DNA of 64,000 nt from NCBI RefSeq assembly GCF_001685355.1, contig NZ_CP016438.1, positions 248,001 through 312,000 on the forward strand, given 5' to 3'. Made by a program: the position numbers and the translations under genes. The stretch's first letter is position 1, and each line of letters opens with the position of its first letter. The notes under the pieces were generated by a model, which did no database searches, was not told the DNA's origin, and saw nothing but the letters and a program-made list of their open reading frames with translations. The DNA is from Streptomyces lincolnensis (GTDB lineage: Bacteria; Actinomycetota; Actinomycetes; Streptomycetales; Streptomycetaceae). Of the stretch, positions 19,250 through 28,082 are shown piece after piece.

Positions 19250-20050
19250 TCACCGGTCGACGGGCTCGGCCTGCCGGTCGAGGGCGAGTGGCTGGGCCGC
19301 GTACGTGATGCGGACGACGCCGTCGGCGTATCGCTGTGTGGCGGCCTGTACACCGAAGACGTCGCGGAGGAGGTCCGGTGTCAGGACCTCCAGTACGGGG
19401 CCCGCCGCCACCACCGCGCCCTCGTGGAGCACGACGAGGTGGTCGCAGAGCCGGGCGGCGAGGTCGAGGTCGTGCAGGACCGCCAGAGTGGTGATGCCGG
19501 TGCTGCGGATGAGGTCCAGGAGCTCGAACCGGGCGCGGATGTCGAGGTGGTTGGTGACCTCGTCCAGGACCAGGAGCTGTGGCCGCTGGGCGAGGGCGCG
19601 GGCCAGCAGGACGCGTTGGCGTTCGCCGCCGGACAGGGTGGCGTAGTCCCGGTCGGTGAAGGGTGCGACGCCGCAGCGGTCGACTGCTTCCGCCACGGCC
19701 CGGTGGTCCTCGGCACCGTCCCGGCCCATCAAACCGTGATGGGGCGTGCGTCCCAGCGCGACGATCTCGGTCACGGTCAGGCCGGTGGTGGTACCGGCGT
19801 CCTGGAGGACGGCCGCCGTGCGGCGGGCGGCGGTGCGCGGGGACAGCTCCCATACGTCGTCGTCGCCCACCCGGACCACGCCGCCGGCCGGCCGTAGGGA
19901 ACGGTAGACCGTGCGCAGGAGGGTGGACTTGCCGCTGCCGTTGGGGCCCACGAGTCCGACGATGTCGCCCTTGGCGGCCTCCAGGTTCACTTCGCGGAGG
20001 ATCGGCCTGCGGTCCAGGGTGACGTGGAGCTGGTCGACGGTCAGTTTCAT
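19250..20050 (-). CDS. Metallophore/iron ABC transporter ATPase (FecE/FepC type)
   Basis: 266 residues: Walker A GPNGSGKST (about residue 37), signature [15 protein letters not shown], Walker B LLVLDEVTNHLD, and switch His in LAVLHDLDLAARL. The DEVTNHLD variant and overall form are those of siderophore, haem or cobalamin importers. The ATG at 20050 overlaps the permease stop as ATGA. It energises the permease and lipoprotein encoded upstream. Confidence 0.9.
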   Translation of the reverse strand: MKLTVDQLHVTLDRRPILREVNLEAAKGDIVGLVGPNGSGKSTLLRTVYRSLRPAGGVVRVGDDDVWELSPRTAARRTAAVLQDAGTTTGLTVTEIVALGRTPHHGLMGRDGAEDHRAVAEAVDRCGVAPFTDRDYATLSGGERQRVLLARALAQRPQLLVLDEVTNHLDIRARFELLDLIRSTGITTLAVLHDLDLAARLCDHLVVLHEGAVVAAGPVLEVLTPDLLRDVFGVQAATQRYADGVVRITYAAQPLALDRQAEPVDR

Positions 20051-21093
20051 ACGGTGTCCAGGCCCTTGTTGCGGCGCAGTAGCCACAGGAAGAAGGGGGC
20101 GCCGAGCAGGGCGGTGAGGATGCCCAGCGGCAGTTCGTTGGGGCGGTTGACGGTTCGGGAGAGCAGGTCGACGAGGACGAGGTAGATGGCGCCCAGGAGC
20201 GCGGTCAGGGGCAGCAGTCTGCGGTGGTCGGCGCCGGTGGTGAGGCGGACCAGGTGGGGAATCATGAGGCCGACGAAGCCGACCCCGCCGGCGGCGGCGA
20301 TGACGGTGCCGGTGAGCAGCGCGCTGATGACCAGCAGGATGGCGCGCAGCCGGTTGACGTCCACACCGAGCGCGGTGGCGGACTCGTCGCCGGCCAGCAG
20401 GGCGTTGAGTCGCCGTCCGAACAGGGCCAGTACCACGGTGCTCGCCAGGACCACCACGGTGACGGTGGGCAGTTGGTCCCACTGGGCACCGGCGACGCTG
20501 CCGAGCATCCAGAACATGACCGTGCGCAGTTCGGTGGGCGTTGCCAGCAGCTGGACGAAGCTGGTCATCGACAGCAGGACATAGCCGACCGCGACTCCGG
20601 CGAGCACCAGCCGGGTCGGGGCCAGCCGGCCCCGTCGTTGGCCCAGGGCGAAGACGAGGGCCCCGGCCGCCAGGGCGCCGACGAAGGCCGCGCCGGAGAC
20701 ACCGAGCCCTGCCAGGCCGCCGAGCGCGGCGCCGCCGAGGGTGATGACGAGCACGGCGCCCAGCGAGGCGCCGTAGGAGAAGCCGAGGACGATCGGGTCC
20801 GCGAGCGGGTTGGAGACCAGGGTCTGGAGTACGGCTCCGGCGACGGCCAGTCCCGCACCGACCAGTGCGGCCAGAGCGACGCGGGGCGCCCGGAAAGTCC
20901 ACACGATCTGGTCCAGCGCCGGGTCCTGGGCCGCTTCCCCGCCGGTGATGTGGTGCAGGAGGATTCCCCACACGTCGGCCACCGGGATGTTGACCGCGCC
21001 GATGCTCACCGCGACCACCATGACGGCGAACAGGACGATCGTCAGTCCGACGACCGCGAGCGGCAGCCGCAGGCGGCTGGGGATCCGGTTCAG
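20047..21093 (-). CDS. FecCD-family metallophore permease
   Basis: 348 residues with about ten membrane helices, starting LPLAVVGLTIVLFAVMVVAV. Family hallmarks are RAPRVALAALVGAGLAVAGA, NPLADPIVLGFSYGASLGAV and VGFVGLMIPHLVR. No ATG or GTG precedes TM1; the only candidate that restores normal length is CTG at 21093. That CTG overlaps the receptor stop as CTGA, mirroring the ATGA at the downstream junction. The first in-frame ATG would remove most of TM1. One permease gene implies a homodimer. Confidence 0.85.
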   Translation of the reverse strand: MNRIPSRLRLPLAVVGLTIVLFAVMVVAVSIGAVNIPVADVWGILLHHITGGEAAQDPALDQIVWTFRAPRVALAALVGAGLAVAGAVLQTLVSNPLADPIVLGFSYGASLGAVLVITLGGAALGGLAGLGVSGAAFVGALAAGALVFALGQRRGRLAPTRLVLAGVAVGYVLLSMTSFVQLLATPTELRTVMFWMLGSVAGAQWDQLPTVTVVVLASTVVLALFGRRLNALLAGDESATALGVDVNRLRAILLVISALLTGTVIAAAGGVGFVGLMIPHLVRLTTGADHRRLLPLTALLGAIYLVLVDLLSRTVNRPNELPLGILTALLGAPFFLWLLRRNKGLDTV

Positions 21094-22133
21094 AACCTGT
21101 CGGGGTGCAGCATCCTGGCGATCTTCTCGACGGCCAGGTCGTTGCTCGGGCCGAGGTACATCGAGTCCGACAACGCCACGTACTTGTTGTTCTTCGCGGC
21201 CGGCCACTGGGGGAACTCCTTCAGCAGTTTCTTGGCGTAGGCCGCCGGGTCGGGGTCGTTGTAGCCGATGACGACGAGCGCGTCGACGTCGGTGGCGGCC
21301 ACCTTCTCCTTGCTCAGGTCGGCGAAGGAGGTCTTGGAGGCCGATGCGAAGGCGTTGCGGGCGCCGGCCTTGGCGAGGATGTCGTTGTAGATGCCCTTGG
21401 CGACGACCGAGCTGAAGTCGTTGCCGCCCATGGTCATGTTGGAGAACAGGACCATGACCTTCGGCTGCTTGTCGTCCTTCACCTTGGCGGAGACGTCGGC
21501 GATGTTCTTCCGCGACGCGGTGATCAGCTTCTCGGCGCGGTCGCTGACGTTGAAGATCCTGCCCATGTCGCGCAGCAGCGTGTAGCTGTCGGCGATGGTC
21601 ATCCTGGAGGTGTCCTGATCGCAGCCCTGCGGGGAGACGTAGCTGCCCGCGCCGACCTCTTTGAGTTGCTCGCGGGTGGCGAAGCCGTTCTTCTCGTCGA
21701 AGCCGTAGGAGGTCGTGGACAGCACCAGGTCGGGGCGCAGCCCGATCATCGCCTCGCGGGGGATGTCGTAGGCGTCGTTGAGCTTGACGCCGCCGGTGGG
21801 CAGCGCCTTGATGGCCTTGGCTCGGCCCGCCACCTCGGACATGCCGTAGCTCTGCTGGTTGGCGACGATGCGGTCGCCGAGGCCGAGGGCGAGCAGCGTG
21901 GAGACCTCGGCGACCGAGGCGCCGTTCATGGTGACCACGCGGCTGGGCGCCTTGGTGAACCTCTCCGGCACTCCGCAGTTGTCGAGGGTCACCGGGTAGC
22001 CGGACTCCGCGGCTGCCGCGGGCGCGTTGTCGCCGGTGTCGTCGGCCTTGCCGGTCGAGGAGTCGGCGCATGCCGTGGTGACCAGACAGAGGGCGCCGGC
22101 CAGGGCTGTGGCGACCGGCCGTTTCTTCGGCAT
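21090..22133 (-). CDS. Metallophore-binding lipoprotein (FecB/BtuF type)
   Basis: 347 residues. The signal peptide ends LCLVTTACADS (Cys near residue 24), a slightly non-canonical lipobox. The mature protein opens VTLDNCGVPERF and PSRVVTMNG, then follows the two-lobe helical-backbone fold of siderophore/B12 receptors (GLRPDLVLSTTS; DVDALVVIGYNDPDP). The ATG at 22133 has AAGGAG 4 bases upstream. The reading frame is open upstream into the chimeric synthase gene. No DmdR/IdeR iron box was seen in the promoter area, so iron control is unproven. Confidence 0.86.
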   Translation of the reverse strand: MPKKRPVATALAGALCLVTTACADSSTGKADDTGDNAPAAAAESGYPVTLDNCGVPERFTKAPSRVVTMNGASVAEVSTLLALGLGDRIVANQQSYGMSEVAGRAKAIKALPTGGVKLNDAYDIPREAMIGLRPDLVLSTTSYGFDEKNGFATREQLKEVGAGSYVSPQGCDQDTSRMTIADSYTLLRDMGRIFNVSDRAEKLITASRKNIADVSAKVKDDKQPKVMVLFSNMTMGGNDFSSVVAKGIYNDILAKAGARNAFASASKTSFADLSKEKVAATDVDALVVIGYNDPDPAAYAKKLLKEFPQWPAAKNNKYVALSDSMYLGPSNDLAVEKIARMLHPDRF

Positions 22134-22299
22134 GCTGCTCCTTGCTTCGGGGTGCTCGTGAGGCGACGGGTTCTGATGCAGTAGTCGGGGGGTGGAGCCC
22201 GGAAGTTCCTCAGAGGTCCAACTACTGTGCGGACGGCGTGAGATGGTCCTGTTTCCCGGCCGGGGCGGGCAGCGTTCCCGTGGTGACGCAGTGGTCGAG

Positions 22300-23954
22300 G
22301 TATGTCGCGCTACGTCCGACAAGTGGATCCGGTGGACTTCCAGGGACTGCCGGACACGGGCGGCGGCCTCTGCGGGGCCCGGGGCCCTGACGGTGCAGAT
22401 GACCTCCGCGTCGGTGCTCGTGAGGAGTTCGGCCAGCAGGTGCACGCCGACGAAGCCAGTGGCGCCGGTGAGCAGGACCCGGTCCGGTGCGCCGATCGGC
22501 CGGGGAGAATCGCCGCTCGGGCGGATGTCCGGATCGAGGACGGCGTCGGCGAGCAGGGTCGCCGGAAGGCCGGGACCGGCTGTCCGCGGCTGAACCTGGG
22601 CCTGCTCCTGTTGCCCCTGCTGCTCCTGCTGCTCCTGCTGCTCCTGCTGCTCCTGCTGCTCCAAGAACCTCGCCAATTCGGCGGGTGTCGGGTGCTGGAA
22701 GAGCCAGGCGACCTTCACGTCGCGGCGCAGGTCGACGCCGAGGCGGTTGGCCACCTGGATGACCTGGAGCGACTGGGCACCCAGGTCGAAAACGTCGTCC
22801 CGCGCGGAGAGGGCCGGCACGGCCGGCGCCAGTTGCCAGACGGCGGCGATGGTGCGTTCCAGCGCGTTGTCGTGCGCCAGTGTCTCGGTGCCGCGGTCCG
22901 GCACCGGTGCGTCGGGGGCCGGCCCGTGTGCGTCGGGGGTCATCGCGGCGAGCGCGTTCCTGTCGATCTTTCCCGCACCCGTCCGGGGCAGGCGGTCCAG
23001 GAACTCGACGGCCGACGGGATCATCGCGGCGGGCAGGACCGCCCGGAGGCGGTCCCTGACCAGGGCGACGGCCGGGGCAGGCCCGTCCGGGACGACGTGT
23101 GCGACCAGGCGCCGGGTCCCGTCCGCCAGCACCTGTCCCACGACAGCGGCCTCGCGTACCCCCGGGTGTGCCAGGAGGGCCCTGTCGACCTCGGCCGGGT
23201 GCACGCGATGACCGCTGATCTTGAACGCGGACTCGGCCATGCGCGTCACCGCGTGGCGGTAGACCTCTTTGCCCCGCATGGCGAAGTGCCGGTCCTGGCG
23301 GCCGGGTTCGCCCGGTCCGGAGCGCTGACAGGAGCCTCCGGCCGCGACCATGATCAGGTCTTCGTGGGCGCCGTCGCTGCCGAGGTCGAAGTGGCCGACC
23401 GCGCCCGGCTCGTCGGGGTGTCCGGCGCGCAGGACGACGGCTCCGGCACCGTCGCCGAAGATGATCGCGTTGGCCCGGTCCAGCGGATCCACGATCGTGG
23501 AGTAGGTATCCGCACCGATGAGCAGCACCCGTTCAGCCACGCCGGCCGCGATGAGGCCGGCGGCCGAGGCGAGCCCGTAGACGAACCCGGTGCACACGGC
23601 GCCGATGTCGAAGGCGGCCACCCCGGCCAGACCGAGTCGTGAGGCGACGGCGGGCGCGGTGGCCGGGCAGGTGTGGTCGGGTGTCGTCGTGGCGACGACG
23701 ACGGCGTCGACCCGGTCCGTCGCGGCGGAGGCGAGGGCCCGGCGGCCGGCTTCGACGGCCAGGTCGGACGTCGCCTGTCCGGGCTCGACGATGTGCCGTC
23801 GGCGGATCCCGGTCCGGGTGCGAATCCACGCGTCGTCGGTGTCGAGTCGTCGCGCGAGGTCCTCGTTGGTCACCACGCGGGACGGCACCCATCCGGCCAG
23901 CCCGCACAGGACGGCGGCCGGAGCGGTGGAAGGGCCGGCGGCGAGAGGGGACAT
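22300..23954 (-). pseudogene. Deletion chimera: ketoacyl synthase III - adenylation C-terminus - carrier - reductase N-terminus
   Basis: The ATG at 23954 (AGGAG 6 bases upstream) opens a FabH-like domain (residues 1-242) with active-site C121 in DIGAVCTGFVYG. It stops before the His and Asn of the triad. The frame then enters the C-terminal subdomain of an NRPS adenylation domain: KISGHRVHPAEVDRAL to LPRTGAGKIDRNAL with the A10 Lys. A carrier domain (VFDLGAQSLQVIQVANRLG), a QEQ-repeat linker, and the Rossmann start of a thioester reductase (RVLLTGATGFVGVHLLAELL) follow, the last lost near 22310. No member is complete. This looks like the scar of at least two deletions in a biosynthetic cluster, not a working synthase. 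Confidence 0.8.
22617..22663 (-). repeat. 9-bp tandem repeat encoding a QEQ linker
   Basis: About five copies of a CTGCTCCTG unit on the + strand, read on the minus strand as Gln-Glu-Gln. It links the carrier and reductase parts of the chimera. Slippage-prone; all copies are a multiple of three, so the frame is kept. Confidence 0.8.
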
Positions 23955-24042
23955 GAGGTTCTCCTGGCATGACGGAGGACGGCCGGGCAGCCCGGACACG
24001 GGAAGGGGAAAGCGAAAGGGGAAGCCGCGAGGAGGGGCAGGC

Positions 24043-24620
24043 CTAGGGACCGCTGGTCCCGGTCACCCTGCGCAGGGCGAACAGTGCGAGCGCACCGCAT
24101 CCGATGCCGCCCGCGATCACGAGGACGGCGGTACGGATGCCGTCGAGGAGCCCGGTACCCGACGCGCTCTGCCCGGCGCCGCCGGCGAACGCGACGAGCA
24201 CGGCGAGGCCCACCGAGCCGCCGGTCTGCAAGGTGGTCGATGCCAGTCCCGAGGCGATGCCCTGGTCTGCGGGGGCCACTCCGGCGAACGCGGAGATCCA
24301 CATGCCCGCCCATGCGGCGCCCTGGCCGAGACCCAGCAACACGATTCCCGGCAGCAGCGCAGGATAGGAGCCGTCCGAGGTGAGTGCCAGACCGAGGGCC
24401 GCTGCTCCGACGGCGCCCAGCCCCATGCCGGCCACCAGCATGCGGTGCACGCCGAAGGCGGACACGGCCCGTTCGCCGGCCTGCGTACCGACGGCCACCA
24501 CCACGGCGGGCAGCAGGAACGCGAGCCCGGTCGCCATCGCGCTGTAGCCGTGAACGGTCTGGAAGTAGAGGGTCAGGAAGTACGGCACCGAGCTGAACGT
24601 GGCACTGAACAGGGCGGTCC
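24043..24620 (-). pseudogene. MFS drug transporter, C-terminal half only
   Basis: The frame encodes ALFSATFSSVPYFLTLYFQT and about six hydrophobic helices typical of the C-terminal half of DHA2/EmrB 14-TM pumps (LLGLGQGAAWAGMWISAFAG; QGIASGLASTTLQTGGSVGL). The N-terminal half is gone; homology ends at about 24620, where a + strand gene body begins abruptly. An internal GTG at 24588 could still start a short product, but half a pump is unlikely to work. It lies beside the collapsed synthase genes and was probably their export pump. Confidence 0.75.
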
Positions 24621-26302
24621 CCCTATTCCGACCTCACCATCGGCTACGGCTGGGGCGCCAACGACATCGGCGGCAGCCAGGACTACGTCAACCGGGGCCT
24701 GTACAACTACCAGCCCATCTACAGGACGGCGACCACCGACGCGAACAACCACGTCACCGACAACTACATCCACGACCTCATGCAGCAGATGACCGACGGC
24801 GGCTGCATGTACACCCTGTCGGCGTCACCGGGCAGCACCTTCGAACGCAACTACTGCCACAGCAACAACGGTTGGTTCGGCTTCTACCACGACGAGGGCT
24901 CCCGGGACTTCACGGACACCAACAACGTCTTCCGGAACACCGGCGAATGGGGCCATGAGAACAGCAACGCGACCAACAACACCGGCGCCCTGACCCTGAC
25001 CGACACCTGGACGACCAACAGTTCCGCGAACATCACCAACACCAACGGCCGCGGTGACGTGGTCAGCGGCACCGTCGTCGTGAGCGACGGCAACTGGCCG
25101 CCCGCCGCCAAGACGGTCATGGACAACGCCGGCATCCACCCCCTGTACCGTCCGCTGACCACCGACCCCGTCTCCTCCCCGTACAGCGCCTACTCCTCCA
25201 CCCCTGCCAACACCGGCCAGAGCGGCGGCCACTTCACGATCACCGATGCCGGCAAGGACATCTGGGGTGCCGGCGGACAGCACGAAGACGAGTACGGCAC
25301 CGTCTTCCGCAAGGGGGCGGCTGTCGACGGCACGTCGGTGACCGCCCGGGTCGACAGCCTCGACAAGACCAGCGGCTGGGCCAAGGCCGGCGTCGTCCTG
25401 CGCAACGACCTCACGGACGACGGTTCCTCCCCCGGATACGCGGCGGTGGTGGTGACCCCGACCAACGGTGTCAGCTTCCAGCGGGACTCCAGCGCCGACG
25501 GCTACCTGGACCAGCTCACGTCCACCGCCGCCACCGTCAAGGCACCGGTCTGGCTACGACTCACCCGCACTGCCACCCAGGTCTCCGCCTCCTACTCCAC
25601 CGACGGAACCACCTTCACCCAGCTCGGCTCGAAGGTGACTCTGCCGTCCATGGCGACCACCCAGGATGCCGGCGTCATCCACACCGCCCACAGCACCACC
25701 GCCGGCAGCGCGACCTTCAGCAACCTGCGCATCGTCACCTCTCCCTACGAGGCATACAGTTCGATTCCGGCCGCCGTCAGCCAAAGCGGCCAAGTGACCT
25801 CCCTGACCAACGCGGGCATCGCCGTATGGGGCTCCGGCACGGCGTACGACGACGAGTATTCCGCCGCCTACCGGACGGGGGCCGCTGGGACCTCCTCGAC
25901 CGTCACCTCCGCGTCGACAGTCGGGACAACACCAACAGTTGGGCCAAAGCCGGCCTGATGGTGCGGAACAGCATCGCCTCCGCCGGCTCGTCCACCGGAT
26001 ACCTCGTCCTCGCCGCCACCCCCGGCAACGGAATCACCCTGCAGTCGGACTCCAACGGTGACGGTTACCTCGATACCAACGTCTTCAAGACCGGAAGCAG
26101 CGCTCTCGCCCCGGTCTGGCTCCGCCTGGTCAGGAACGGCACGTCGGTCACCGGCTCCTACTCCGCCGACGGCATCACCTGAACCACTGTCGGCACCGCG
26201 ACCCTGACCGAGGCGAACAGCACCCTGGACGCGGGCATGTTCTCCACGGCCCACTCCGGAAGTATCGGCACCTCGACCTTCAGCCAGTTCTCCGCCAGCT
26301 GA
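24621..26302 (+). pseudogene. Secreted right-handed beta-helix protein, 5' truncated and frameshifted
   Basis: From 24621 the frame reads YSDLTIGYGWGANDIGGSQD with Asn-rich turns (NNHVTDNYIHDL, FERNYCHSNNGW), as in right-handed parallel beta-helix carbohydrate-active proteins. Two tandem lectin-like repeats follow (DEYGTVFRKGAAVDGTSVTA; DEYSAAYRTGAA). There is no start codon or signal peptide. A one-base loss near 25905-25910 shifts the frame, and TGA at 26180 replaces what should be TGG. Beyond it the original C-terminus (HSGSIGTSTFSQFSAS) runs to a stop at 26300. Three independent lesions make it a clear pseudogene. Confidence 0.8.
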
Positions 26303-26340
26303 CGAAGGGGTTCGGGTCACGATCTGCGGAACGCGCTCCG

Positions 26341-26369
26341 CGTGCCGGTGCGGCCTGCGCACCGGCACG
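26341..26369. terminator. Bidirectional hairpin terminator
   Basis: CGTGCCGGTGCG, loop GCCTG, CGCACCGGCACG: a perfect 12-bp stem between the convergent beta-helix relic and hydrolase gene. Confidence 0.7.
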
Positions 26370-26404
26370 TACGTCCGGACAGGCGGTCTGCGGGCGCGGG
26401 GCGC

Positions 26405-27160
26405 TCAGGTGCCCTGGACCGGCACCTCGGCTGTTGACAGGGTGCGGTCCAGGAAAGGCAGCAGGCCGTCCCAATGGCGCTGCAACGCGGCCGGGTTGAA
26501 GGCATCGGTGTCAGCCATCGTGAAGCCGTGGACGGTGCCTGAGTAGACCTCGGAGGTGTAGGCGACCCCCGCGGCATCCAATGCCTGATGGAGCTCTCCG
26601 AGGGCCTCGGGCGTCATGTCACCTTCGGCATGGGCGAGGTGGACCTGGGCCGTGAGCTTGGCGAAGCTGTCGGGCCCGTCGGCGCCCACGGGAGCGTGGA
26701 ATCCGGCGACGGCGGCCACCTGGCCGGGATGGGCCGCGGCGGTGCGCATCGCCAGGAGGCCGCCTATGCAGTAGCCGGTCACCGCGACCGGTCCGGCGCC
26801 GACCTCCGGCTGGGCGGTGAGGAACCTGAGGTAGGCGTCGGCGTCGCTCAGGACACGTTCGGCGGTGTGCGCCTCGATCAAGGGCATCACCTGGGCGAAG
26901 ACCGCGGGTCGGACCTCTTCTCCGATGTGCTCGGGAAGTTCGATCACCGGTGCCGGGCCGTGCCGGTAGAAGAGGTTGGGGACGAGCACGTAGTACCCGT
27001 GCCCGGCCAGTTGGTGGGCCATCTCGCGCAGCACGGGCCGGATGCCGAAGCCGTCCGCGTACATCAGCACGCCTGGGTGCCGCTCACCACCGTCGGGGAA
27101 GGCGGCGAAAGCGTCGGCCTGGCCGTCCTCGGTGGGAATGCGCAACATCTTGGTGGGCAT
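26405..27160 (-). CDS. Dienelactone hydrolase family protein
   Basis: 251-residue alpha/beta hydrolase. The nucleophile is Cys in VTGYCIGGLLAMR, as in dienelactone hydrolase, with His in SGTVHGFTMAD and a candidate Asp in HAEGDMTPE. The N-terminus HPGVLMYADGFGIRPVLREM supplies the oxyanion strand. Cytoplasmic; no signal peptide. Likely an esterase or lactonase acting on small substrates; the true substrate is unknown. A single-gene unit. The ATG at 27160 has AGGAGA 4-9 bases upstream. Confidence 0.85.
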   Translation of the reverse strand: MPTKMLRIPTEDGQADAFAAFPDGGERHPGVLMYADGFGIRPVLREMAHQLAGHGYYVLVPNLFYRHGPAPVIELPEHIGEEVRPAVFAQVMPLIEAHTAERVLSDADAYLRFLTAQPEVGAGPVAVTGYCIGGLLAMRTAAAHPGQVAAVAGFHAPVGADGPDSFAKLTAQVHLAHAEGDMTPEALGELHQALDAAGVAYTSEVYSGTVHGFTMADTDAFNPAALQRHWDGLLPFLDRTLSTAEVPVQGT

Positions 27161-27397
27161 GAGTTCTCCTGTCGTGGTTGACGTGTCGAAGCTGTGGTCA
27201 ACACGACAGGAGGCGGAGCCCGCGCATCAGCGCCGGCTCCCTGGTCCAACAGCGGGCCGACACCGGCCCGTTCGGCGCTCAGTGGAGCACCGGGTCACCA
27301 ATCCGTGTGTGGCGCGATGCCGTCCCGGTAGTCATCGCCGTACAACGTAGTCCACCGGGCGGGAAATTAGGCCCAGTTCCGGCGAGCACGCCGTTCT

Positions 27398-27553
27398 CTA
27401 CTTCCCCCAGAAGGCGTCCTCGGCCACCAGGTCGCCGGAGAACAGCCACATCTCGACGATCTTGCCGTCCTTCAGGCGCAGCACGTCCACCCCGTCCATG
27501 CTCATGGACGCATCCCCGCGCCGGCCGGCGAAGTGAATGGAGGCGACCACCAT
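27398..27553 (-). pseudogene. NTF2/SnoaL-like C-terminal fragment
   Basis: Encodes DMVVASIHFAGRRGDASMSM and continues DGVDVLRLKDGKIVEMWLF to EDAFWGK, almost identical to the C-terminal half of copy 1 at 16065. It begins within a base or two of the stop of the intact copy 2. This looks like the leftover of a tandem gene pair that recombined. No start codon with a ribosome site. Confidence 0.75.
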
Positions 27554-27554
27554 G

Positions 27555-27956
27555 TCAGGCGGTGCCCCAGAAGGCGTCCTCTCCGCCCTGGCCCGCGGAG
27601 AAGAGCCAGACCTCGGCGATCCGGTCGCCCTCGATCCTCAGGAGGTCGACGCCGTTCATCCCCATCACCTCGCCGTTACGCCTGGCGGAGAAGTGGACCG
27701 GCGTGGCGACCAGCGCACCGTTGACCATGGGATCGCCGGTCGTCCTGAGTTCGAACGTCCCCTCGGTGACCGCCATCATGCCGCCGAACATCTCGCCGAT
27801 CGCGGCCGCACCGCGGTGGCTGCCGGAGAACTGGTTCGTGCCCGGCTGGTGCCACACGATGTCGTCGGTGAACATGCGCGTGACCGCGGCGAAGTCCCTG
27901 GCCGACACCGCGTCGGCGTACTGGCGGGCGATGCTGAGTACGGCGCTGGACTGCAT
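27555..27956 (-). CDS. NTF2/SnoaL-like protein (copy 2)
   Basis: 133 residues: N-terminal helix VLSIARQYADAVSARDFAAV, core FTDDIVWHQPGTNQFSGS, and C-terminal DLLRIEGDRIAEVWLFSAGQ ending EDAFWGTA. It is roughly 50-55% identical to copy 1 by eye, with the same WxQPG...NQFSG block. The ATG at 27956 has GAGGGAG upstream at a 9-base spacing and aligns with the copy 1 start; ATGs at 28004 and 27998 overlap the shared regulatory element. Role unknown. Confidence 0.82.
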   Translation of the reverse strand: MQSSAVLSIARQYADAVSARDFAAVTRMFTDDIVWHQPGTNQFSGSHRGAAAIGEMFGGMMAVTEGTFELRTTGDPMVNGALVATPVHFSARRNGEVMGMNGVDLLRIEGDRIAEVWLFSAGQGGEDAFWGTA

Positions 27957-27997
27957 GGTCGCGCTCTCCCTCGGTGAGTTCGTTCCGATAGCACCCA

Positions 27998-28037
27998 TGC
28001 TCACCGTCGGTAACCCGTCACCTCAACGTAACCAATG
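27998..28037. promoter_or_regulatory. Shared HxlR-type element, copy B
   Basis: TGCTCACCGTCGGTAAC (27998-28014), with a TCACC-GTC-GGTAA dyad, followed by CACCTCAACGTAACCAATG (28019-28037). It lies 42 bases upstream of NTF2-like copy 2 and 46 bases upstream of the divergent methyltransferase, so it may control both. Confidence 0.6.
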
Positions 28038-28082
28038 GGACGACGTGTCGCACGTCACGTTCCCTGGTCTAGGGTCGCCCGC

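Noticed and set aside
22617..22663. Tandem repeat considered as a CRISPR-like or regulatory array
   Set aside because: 9-bp units without spacers, in frame, coding a Gln/Glu linker.
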